Virus record (IMG/VR): IMGVR_UViG_3300035698_012707
Coordinates: 17,343 to 81,342 of that record
Reading direction: 5' to 3' (one strand)
Source: a virus
Length of the DNA: 64,000 nt
Every line of letters starts with the position of its first letter. Within the stretch, counting starts at the first letter, position 1. This document shows positions 58,304 through 64,000 of this stretch, piece after piece. Both the position numbers and the translations under genes were made by a program. Below the pieces are notes generated by a model, which was given only the letters and a program-made list of their open reading frames with translations, did not search any database and was not told where the DNA came from.

Positions 58304-58657
58304 TGGTGGACCTGCCGGTAATCGAAACCGGGTCCTATATGTCCTTCAGCTAGATCGATGTACAGTCATTCTTACTTGGGGGTGACCACCAGTTACTTTT
58401 ATCTTATATTACGAGCAAGTAACGAGCTCTCTACCAACGTGAGAATATTCTGTTGCAACGTTATCCTCAGACGCCCGGTCCCTAGAGACCAAAATAGGTT
58501 CAACAACTTTGTCATCCAGCATATCGGACACCATGTTGAGAACCCGCTTAAACGGTTTAGGTTTAGCATTTATTTTTTGTGCATCTTTTTAACGAGGCCA
58601 GATGCTCCTCGGACTGCGCTCTAGAATTCAAACGAATAGTCGAATCCTTTCAGGCCC
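58304..58657 (-). ncRNA. ssrA: tmRNA (ssrA)
   Basis: 354 nt. 5' GGGCCTG pairs with 3' CAGGTCC, then A and CCA. The third pair is G-U, the alanine identity pair. T arm CCGGT-TTCGATT-ACCGG is standard and the D-like GGATTCGAC is typical. Pseudoknot 1 fits: CGAGG/CCTCG plus GCATCT/AGATGC. The resume codon is probably GCT at 58567. That frame stays open 52 codons to a TAA at 58409 and does not end in the usual Ala-Ala, which is abnormal. Its promoter lies at 58680-58708. Confidence 0.88.
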
Positions 58658-58679
58658 ATTTATCTTCTTCTACTCTCTT

Positions 58680-58708
58680 ATTATATCACATTTATATGTC
58701 CTTTTCAA
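58680..58708 (-). promoter_or_regulatory. tmRNA promoter
   Basis: On the minus strand: TTGAAA (58708-58703), 17 nt, TATAAT (58685-58680), placing the start about 20-25 nt before the mature tmRNA 5' end. Confidence 0.8.
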
Positions 58709-58720
58709 CCTATTTTTTAG

Positions 58721-58749
58721 TTGAAATACAACTATATTTATGCTATAAT
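58721..58749 (+). promoter_or_regulatory. sigma-70-type promoter, divergent to tmRNA promoter
   Basis: TTGAAA (58721-58726), 17 nt, TATAAT (58744-58749). Drives the Cas4-like nuclease gene at 58796. The -35 boxes of the two divergent promoters are only 12 nt apart. Confidence 0.8.
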
Positions 58750-58795
58750 AGGGGTATAAGATAGAAAAAATTCTATTAAACAAAAGGAGAATTAT

Positions 58796-59656
58796 ATGGA
58801 ACTTATTAAGAATGTGGACTCGTACCTTGAGACACCCAAACCGGTGAACCCACCCAGATACCACAGGGGATATCACCCATCGGCTGCTTCATGTGTAATC
58901 AAGAACGAGTACGATGAAGATGAGGTAGTTGGAAAGTGTATGAGAGATAGCTACTGGTCACACAAGTCTGTAGACAAATCAAACCCCATGAACTCCAGAG
59001 GTGTACGGATATGCTCTGTTGGATCCATGGTTGAGCGTTGGGAGACAGACAAGTACAAAGAAATGGGCATATGGAGAGGCAACAACGTCAAGTTCTTTGA
59101 TACTGATAACCATATTTCAGGTGAAGTCGATGCTTTTGTGGAAGATTTACAGACAAAGCAGATAGTAGGTGTTGAGATTAAGACTGGGTATGGATATATG
59201 TTCCAGTCAAAGGTTATAGGTAGACCAGATCGTAAAGGAACCCCTAAGTTAGATCACTTAATGCAGGTTATGTTATACATGAATTACTTTAAAGAAATTC
59301 CATTGTTTAAAATGGTATACATTGACAGAGGAAACGCTGCTAGAGCAGAGTTTAATATAACTATAGACAAGAATAGTGGCGGAGTAAAGGTAGATGGTAA
59401 GAGACACTGTGAGAGGCTTACTATACCCTCTATACTCCATAGGTATAAAGAGCTTGGAAAATGTCTGGAGGATGGTGTTTTGCCCGAGAGAGATTACCAA
59501 CTACAGTACTCTAAGGAGTATCTTCAGTTTTTACATGACTCTAATCGCATGACAAAGACAGATACTAAGGTATTTGAAAAAACTGGAAACGTTGAAAGAG
59601 GAGATTGGAGATGTAGTTACTGTGATTACAAAGATTATTGCTGGAAGGAGGCTTAA
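58796..59656 (+). CDS. Cas4/RecB-like PD-(D/E)XK exonuclease with Fe-S Cys
   Basis: 286 residues, AAAGGAG upstream. S-G-E-V-D-A-F ... G-V-E-I-K-T-G supplies the D and E-x-K metal site. Cys near residue 33/48 and C-S-Y-C-D-Y-K-D-Y-C at the end match the 4Fe-4S cluster of Cas4/AddB nucleases. Resects DNA ends. Unlike the paralog-like protein at 53756, its active site looks intact. Confidence 0.85.
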   Translation: MELIKNVDSYLETPKPVNPPRYHRGYHPSAASCVIKNEYDEDEVVGKCMRDSYWSHKSVDKSNPMNSRGVRICSVGSMVERWETDKYKEMGIWRGNNVKFFDTDNHISGEVDAFVEDLQTKQIVGVEIKTGYGYMFQSKVIGRPDRKGTPKLDHLMQVMLYMNYFKEIPLFKMVYIDRGNAARAEFNITIDKNSGGVKVDGKRHCERLTIPSILHRYKELGKCLEDGVLPERDYQLQYSKEYLQFLHDSNRMTKTDTKVFEKTGNVERGDWRCSYCDYKDYCWKEA

Positions 59657-59657
59657 T

Positions 59658-59837
59658 ATGGTAGATACTATATTGGAATTTGTTAGAACCTTTCTAGAGT
59701 TCTGTGTGTATGTTGTTAAATTTGCCATTCTATTAGGTATTTGCTGGGGCATCTCTGTTTTAACGCCCCTAACATGCTTTGAGGTTTCAGCGCTCATGAT
59801 GGTGTTCTGGTTTTTAAATCTGTACCACGTTAAATAA
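59658..59837 (+). CDS. small membrane protein
   Basis: 59 residues, AAGGAGG upstream. Two hydrophobic helices (F-A-I-L-L-G-I-C-W-G-I-S and A-L-M-M-V-F-W-F-L). Followed by a terminator. Confidence 0.6.
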   Translation: MVDTILEFVRTFLEFCVYVVKFAILLGICWGISVLTPLTCFEVSALMMVFWFLNLYHVK

Positions 59838-59851
59838 TATATACATAAAAA

Positions 59852-59897
59852 AGGGGCTAAGATCTGGTTGAATTCCAGGTCCTAGCCCTATTTTTTT
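59852..59897. terminator. bidirectional terminator
   Basis: GGGCTA (59854-59859) and CTGG pair with CCAG and TAGCCC (59883-59888), followed by seven T. A-run precedes it, so it can also stop minus-strand transcription. Lies between converging genes. Confidence 0.85.
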
Positions 59898-59910
59898 GTC
59901 TATATGTTAC

Positions 59911-60249
59911 TTATTCTCCTACATTCTCTCCAATATCGCCCGTGTTCTTAAGAGCATTGAGTATCATTTCTATAGCCATATATATAACACTTTCTTTAAC
60001 TGTCTCAAGCCCTGCTGCCTTAGCAGCTTCTAAGATCCTATCAAAAGCAGCTTTTCTTCTATCACCATCTACTACAATAGAAGGGTCGTCCTGTACTTCT
60101 TTAAGGATTATCTCTATCGTTGGACCCATCTTATTCATAAAATCTTTAACAGCGTCTGTCATTATATCAAGAACTATTTTCTTAATATATTTTCCAAGGC
60201 CATAGAGCCAATCTGCAGCTCTCTGGAACCAGCTTTTTCTCACACTCAT
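59911..60249 (-). CDS. hypothetical phage protein (holin-cassette-like)
   Basis: 112 residues, GGAGGAAA upstream. Amphipathic helical, with A-A-F-D-R-I-L-E-A-A-K-A-A-G and a C-terminal helix, reminiscent of LLH-type holin neighbours. Function unproven. Confidence 0.5.
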   Translation of the reverse strand: MSVRKSWFQRAADWLYGLGKYIKKIVLDIMTDAVKDFMNKMGPTIEIILKEVQDDPSIVVDGDRRKAAFDRILEAAKAAGLETVKESVIYMAIEMILNALKNTGDIGENVGE

Positions 60250-60263
60250 AATTTCCTCCTACG

Positions 60264-60434
60264 TTACCAATCTATTTTGAATTTTAATCCAAAGTAAAAA
60301 TCTTTAGTAGGCTTCCTATTTATCGTGTCCCAATAGTTCCCCATCTCAAAAGACCAGTACTTTCCCAGCTTTATATCCGGCGCCTTAACTACTGACTTTC
60401 CTTTTCTTCTTTTTAACAAGTTTTTTAGGTCCAT
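60264..60434 (-). CDS. small basic protein
   Basis: 56 residues from ATG with GGAGGCG upstream. Overlaps the holin-like gene by 50 bp. Ends in beta strands (F-Y-F-G-L-K-F-K-I). Could be the end of an outer-membrane-like protein; function unknown. Confidence 0.5.
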   Translation of the reverse strand: MDLKNLLKRRKGKSVVKAPDIKLGKYWSFEMGNYWDTINRKPTKDFYFGLKFKIDW

Positions 60435-60828
60435 TTGCGCCTCCAACTATTCTTTCTACCTCTTTCATTTCACCTATCTCAGCTTCAACAGCAAGTGTAA
60501 TGTCTTCTTTAGACACCTTCACTCCCAACTCTCCCAATATTATTTTTCCACTTTCTTCAATAGCTTTGCCAAGAGCTTCTTGTTTAGCCTCGTCATTGAA
60601 CTCTCCGCTCTTTTTGAGACCCTTAACATATGTTTGAGTTATGGCCATTACAACCTTCCTGATGATAAGCTGAATTCTTACTTCCATTTTATCGTCTATA
60701 TCAATGTTAAGCTTAGCTTCTATAGCATCCATTATTACTCCTGATTTCTTGGCAAGAAAAGTTGCTATGAAACCACCTAGAACAGATAGAGCGACAGATA
60801 TTGCATGTTCAGCAAACCAAGTACCCAT
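60385..60828 (-). CDS. LLH-family-like holin
   Basis: 147 residues, AGGAGG upstream. One N-terminal membrane helix (I-S-V-A-L-S-V-L-G-G-F-I-A-T-F-L-A), then a charged helical domain with A-I-T-Q-T-Y-V-K-G-L-K and E-A-L-G-K-A-I-E, and a basic tail: the layout of LLH-type phage holins. It would open the inner membrane for lysis. No endolysin is seen nearby. Confidence 0.6.
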   Translation of the reverse strand: MGTWFAEHAISVALSVLGGFIATFLAKKSGVIMDAIEAKLNIDIDDKMEVRIQLIIRKVVMAITQTYVKGLKKSGEFNDEAKQEALGKAIEESGKIILGELGVKVSKEDITLAVEAEIGEMKEVERIVGGANGPKKLVKKKKRKVSS

Positions 60829-60843
60829 AAATTACCTCCTGTA

Positions 60844-61095
60844 TTAGTGTCTGTGAAATAACAGACCATTATTTATTATTCTTAATTGTCCACTTGCTTC
60901 AACTATTCCTTCGTCAAGATCAGTTATGCGATCATCAAAATCCCTCATAGTTACAGCCCACACTTCTTCATAGTCTACCATGGTCTGAGATCCAGTATAA
61001 GCTAAAATTCCTGAGGCAGAATACTGCAAATCATACACGCCTGACGCTATGCAAGCCATTTGTTCCTGTATTGTTCCTGATGGGCATGGACTCAT
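60844..61095 (-). CDS. hypothetical virion-region protein
   Basis: 83 residues, AAGGAG upstream. Contains D-F-D-D-R-I-T-D-L-D-E-G-I. Ends R-H. Function unknown. Confidence 0.55.
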   Translation of the reverse strand: MSPCPSGTIQEQMACIASGVYDLQYSASGILAYTGSQTMVDYEEVWAVTMRDFDDRITDLDEGIVEASGQLRIINNGLLFHRH

Positions 61096-61104
61096 GTCTT
61101 CTCC

Positions 61105-61332
61105 TTAATGTGTGTGTGTTCTTAATTCTTCTCTCGCGCTAACAAGATCGCTTAAAAGTTCTCTTAAACAACCTTCTAGAGCATCTAACTTAGTCTCAAG
61201 CGCTACCTGGTCTGCAGATACATCTACATTCACAGAGTTAACGTCCGTTCTTTTTGCTCTACTGGATATGTCATCTTGAACATTTGCAAGCTGTTGCCTA
61301 AGAACATCTATTTGCTCTTGAAGTGTTGCCAT
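61105..61332 (-). CDS. small coiled-coil virion-region protein
   Basis: 75 residues, AAGGAG upstream, two coiled-coil stretches. Ends T-H-T-H. Likely a fibre or tail accessory from context. Confidence 0.55.
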   Translation of the reverse strand: MATLQEQIDVLRQQLANVQDDISSRAKRTDVNSVNVDVSADQVALETKLDALEGCLRELLSDLVSAREELRTHTH

Positions 61333-61343
61333 ATCAAACTCCT

Positions 61344-62552
61344 TTATACTGTTGTGTATGTAAGCGTAACTGAATCTAGCACCGGTGTTGTCGAAGAATT
61401 AGTTCCCTGAATAAGCTCTACCAGTAAATACATGGTCTCAGTAGCATATGCAGATACATCTAAAGTACTGCTAGGTATTATTGGATTAGATGTGCTAGAC
61501 CACAACGGAACTCCTGCGTCAAAATCTCCTTCAGTTGGATACAAAGACACCTTACATTGTATATTATCATACATTGGATAAGTAGTCAAAGAAGTAATCC
61601 TATTGAATACACCTGTATCCCAATCTGGAAGAGATACCTTCACTCCTACTTTACCGTTTGTCTTGTATTCTACTTTTTCTATTCCTATTTCCTGAGCTCC
61701 ATACACAAAGGTTTTATAATCATCTTCTATTGCATGATTGTCTTGTTTAAACTTAAAAGTAAACCCTACAGGTTGTATGTCGTTAAACAAATACTTCTTC
61801 CTTGTTGCATTGTCTTCTCCCGCTGTTGGAAACGTTGGGAGAACTAAGTCTTGTGCTGTAAGAGTGTTATATGTTACCGAAGTTATGTCAGACGTCCCTT
61901 CTGGGTAAGGGAATATGTATATAGAATTTACATTAGGATTGCTCATCGACGGCAAAAGAATATCCATCTTACATGTTACTTCTCCCTTTGCGTAGTCCCT
62001 GCTAAATCTAGTTTTTCTTTCCCAGAATGACTGATTGTTTCCGTTAAAAGCTCTAAGGGGGCTTGTCTCCTCTACCTTAAGGCTACCTCCCTCATCCAAA
62101 GGAGTAACAGAAACTGATAAATTTGGTGATTGATATATTTCACCAGTATTTATGTTTACTGTATATACTTTTGAAAAACTATTACTTACAGGGAGAGTAG
62201 CTATACCAAAGTCAGTATCAACATAGCACCTGTCTGATGGCGACAGACTATCTGGAAATAATACATTCTTAGTTCTATAAAATTCTTCATGAAACATTTT
62301 ATACCCTGAAGCGCTCTGCTGGTAAGCATGCATTACCCCACTTACGGCATAGAGTCTCTCATTAAGAGCGTCTGTCTCATGCTTTAAAGTAGACTTAAGC
62401 TCATCTAAATCAATAGCCTGTGAAGAAGCCTCCTCAAATATGGTATTAAGGTCGTATAGTATCTCCTCAAAATTGCTGTTCATGTCAGCCGAAGAACTAT
62501 TCCCTCGCCATGTGGGTTCTATCGGTGAAAAAGTTGGTATTAAAGCACACAT
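61344..62552 (-). CDS. probable tail or fibre structural protein
   Basis: 402 residues, AAGGAGG upstream. N-terminal helical region (to ~75), then beta-rich, Ser/Thr/Asn-rich sequence with two jelly-roll-like halves and an end L-D-S-V-T-L-T-Y-T. Fits a baseplate or fibre-attachment protein; family not recognised. Confidence 0.65.
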   Translation of the reverse strand: MCALIPTFSPIEPTWRGNSSSADMNSNFEEILYDLNTIFEEASSQAIDLDELKSTLKHETDALNERLYAVSGVMHAYQQSASGYKMFHEEFYRTKNVLFPDSLSPSDRCYVDTDFGIATLPVSNSFSKVYTVNINTGEIYQSPNLSVSVTPLDEGGSLKVEETSPLRAFNGNNQSFWERKTRFSRDYAKGEVTCKMDILLPSMSNPNVNSIYIFPYPEGTSDITSVTYNTLTAQDLVLPTFPTAGEDNATRKKYLFNDIQPVGFTFKFKQDNHAIEDDYKTFVYGAQEIGIEKVEYKTNGKVGVKVSLPDWDTGVFNRITSLTTYPMYDNIQCKVSLYPTEGDFDAGVPLWSSTSNPIIPSSTLDVSAYATETMYLLVELIQGTNSSTTPVLDSVTLTYTTV

Positions 62553-62563
62553 ATCTATCCTCC

Positions 62564-62842
62564 TTAAAATATTGGATCTTGTGTAGCGTGTATATATGTC
62601 ATCATGTTAAATTCATCTTCTAGCTCTGAAATTTCTGAACTCAAGTCCTTAAGTCTTCCGCTGGGGTCAAGGTATCCGGATGCCAGGGCATCAAAGTCTC
62701 CTTGGTGCATATTAAATTGATCATATATATTAAAGATGTCAACATAAGCTTCTTCTAGGGTTACCGCTATCTTGTTAGATTCAGTAGCCCCAAAGTATAT
62801 GTGATTTCTCTTGGTCATTGATACTCTTTTATCGAATGTCAT
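62564..62842 (-). CDS. hypothetical virion-region protein
   Basis: 92 residues, GGAAGGG upstream. Helical, acidic. An in-frame M at residue 9 is an alternative start. Overlaps the next gene by 14 bp. Confidence 0.55.
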   Translation of the reverse strand: MTFDKRVSMTKRNHIYFGATESNKIAVTLEEAYVDIFNIYDQFNMHQGDFDALASGYLDPSGRLKDLSSEISELEDEFNMMTYIHATQDPIF

Positions 62843-63068
62843 TTTTACCCTTCCTTAGCGTCCAAGCTTCTTTAAATTTGTCTAATGCCTCATCCCCTAT
62901 GTACCAATCTTCGCCCCATTTTATGGCTGGCTTAGCCAACTTAACTACCACATCTTTTTTAAATTTATATGGCACCTTGTTCTGTACGCAGAATATAAAA
63001 AAATCTTTAAACATGTCTGCACATATTGGGCATCCACCTATTGGATAGTAGTAAACTTTATCTCCCAT
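62829..63068 (-). CDS. possible glutaredoxin-like protein
   Basis: 79 residues, AAAGGGG upstream. G-G-C-P-I-C-A-D-M-F near the start (C-x2-C), then strands and A-I-K-W-G-E-D-W-Y-I-G. Short for a full redoxin; a structural zinc role is equally possible. Confidence 0.5.
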   Translation of the reverse strand: MGDKVYYYPIGGCPICADMFKDFFIFCVQNKVPYKFKKDVVVKLAKPAIKWGEDWYIGDEALDKFKEAWTLRKGKNDIR

Positions 63069-63079
63069 ATTGTCCCCTT

Positions 63080-64000
63080 TTATACTGCTATTTCAGTTAT
63101 TGTTATACCAGAAGCCATTGTTCCACCCATTTTTCTTGCAGAGCCCGATCCATTGAATGTAAAGGTTCCAGAAGTACCTCCTACTCTTACCCTGAATGTA
63201 GTAGAACTTGTTGTACCGGCCGACATGTAGTGTGTGAAATTATATATACCCCCTCTACCATTTACTTCATAATCAGAAATACAAGCCAAAGCATTAAGTG
63301 TAGCATCTTGGAACAAAGCTACAGTGTTGAATACTGCGCCACCATTATCACCCTGAACAGTTACATCTATTTTTAGCTTGTTAGTAGCGCTAGTCGGGGT
63401 AATAGCAAGTGTCATATATTCGTCCCCCTCAGTACTCTGCGGAACGGTATCGTCAAAAGGCATAATTGTAGCACCCGTATTTACCTCACCATCCTGCACA
63501 TTAACTACCTGGACTGTCTGCCCTGATCTCATAGAACCTACGCCAGACCCAAGTTCAGTTATAACTATACTGGAAGCCAAGGTTCCACCCCAATTTCTAA
63601 CTCCAACTTCTCCGTTAAAAGTTATTGTTCCTGCAGTAGCAGAGCCCGCTCTAACTCTAAAGGTAATAGGAGAAGTAGATCCTGCAGTCATTATATATGA
63701 AAAACTTAACGCTTGGATAGCTTCTGTTTGATTGTCAAAAGTAGAAGCAGTTGCTAAAGCATCTACATCCGAATCTTTAAATAAACAACCTATAATTTTA
63801 GACTGTGTGCTCATAGAACACATAAGATCCACATCTATCTTTAAGATGCTGTTAGAGCTTGTTGGTGTTATAGCAAGAGTCATAAACTCGTTACCTTCTG
63901 TAATTTGAGGAATAGTATCATCATCAGGTATTGTAGTTGAGCCAGTCAACATTTCACCGTCTTGTGTTTGTACTTGTTGAATGGTTATTCCGCCCCCACC
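63080..64000 (-). CDS. tail fibre/receptor-binding repeat protein, partial
   Basis: At least 307 residues; the frame is still open at the window end (its 5' part is outside). Two repeats of ~145 residues share Q-D-G-E-x-x-T-G, D-D-T-x-P-Q-x-T-E-G-x-E-x-M-T-L-A-I-T-P-T-S, F-R-V-R and G-G-T-x-A-S-x-I-x-I-T-E. Beta-rich, Gly/Thr/Ser-rich, as in phage fibre repeats. Confidence 0.8.
   Translation of the reverse strand, partial: GGGGITIQQVQTQDGEMLTGSTTIPDDDTIPQITEGNEFMTLAITPTSSNSILKIDVDLMCSMSTQSKIIGCLFKDSDVDALATASTFDNQTEAIQALSFSYIMTAGSTSPITFRVRAGSATAGTITFNGEVGVRNWGGTLASSIVITELGSGVGSMRSGQTVQVVNVQDGEVNTGATIMPFDDTVPQSTEGDEYMTLAITPTSATNKLKIDVTVQGDNGGAVFNTVALFQDATLNALACISDYEVNGRGGIYNFTHYMSAGTTSSTTFRVRVGGTSGTFTFNGSGSARKMGGTMASGITITEIAV

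Noticed and set aside
1-64000. CRISPR array or insertion sequence
   Set aside because: No regularly spaced repeats and no transposase-like gene seen; mobile genes found are homing nucleases and an intein.

Overview
This window is part of a double-stranded DNA tailed phage genome, probably a large one. It is AT-rich and densely packed. Most genes sit head to tail with ATGA or TAATG overlaps and have strong AGGAG-type ribosome binding sites. It carries a tRNA array, a tmRNA, many small accessory proteins, its own replication and recombination genes, and part of a virion module. The host is not named by the sequence. An anaerobic (class III) ribonucleotide reductase points to an anaerobic host. 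A protein resembling the exosortase-associated family TIGR04073 points to a Gram-negative bacterium with an exosortase system. The phage-like gene content and consensus sigma-70-type promoters (TTGACA/TTGAAA, 17-nt spacer, TATAAT) fit an uncultivated bacterial virus.

Layout. (1) 0-3.3 kb, plus strand: a compact ubiquitin-like system made of a tandem beta-grasp protein with GG termini, an E2-like protein with an HPH...C core, a JAMM/MPN metalloprotease and a small zinc protein. This is the most striking feature of the window. (2) 3.3-34.2 kb, plus strand: the accessory and early region. It includes endonuclease VII, a family 4 uracil-DNA glycosylase, SSB, GroES, a tubulin/FtsZ-like GTPase, a RecA-like recombinase, ThyX, a NusG-like antiterminator, RusA, a 3'-5' exonuclease, phosphatases and dozens of small unknown proteins. 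At least thirteen of the small proteins share a short W-D-x-x-x-N motif, usually at the C-terminus. A ~500-nt structured non-coding region (14.0-14.5 kb) and a tRNA array (20.2-21.7 kb: CAT, Leu, His, Gln, Pro, Ile, Cys, Trp) lie inside, with tRNA-like structured elements between the tRNAs. (3) 34.25-34.52 kb: a structured RNA and terminator where convergent transcription meets. (4) 34.5-58.3 kb, minus strand: CspA, a sigma-like factor, and an island of methyltransferases, glycosyltransferases, a LicD-like protein, a cytidylyltransferase fusion and a sugar-nucleotide dehydratase. Then come nrdG, a split and intein-containing nrdD, Hsp20, a Cas4-like protein and a primase-helicase. (5) 58.3-58.7 kb: a tmRNA (minus strand) with its own promoter, divergent from a plus-strand promoter driving a Cas4-like nuclease. 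(6) 59.9-64 kb, minus strand: holin-like and virion or tail genes running off the window end.

How it fits together. The plus-strand half holds early host-takeover and DNA metabolism functions. The minus-strand half supplies nucleotides, DNA replication and glycan or base-modifying chemistry, then structural proteins. tRNAs, tmRNA, NusG, a sigma-like protein and GroES indicate broad control over transcription, translation and folding. All calls come from reading motifs by eye. No database search was run.
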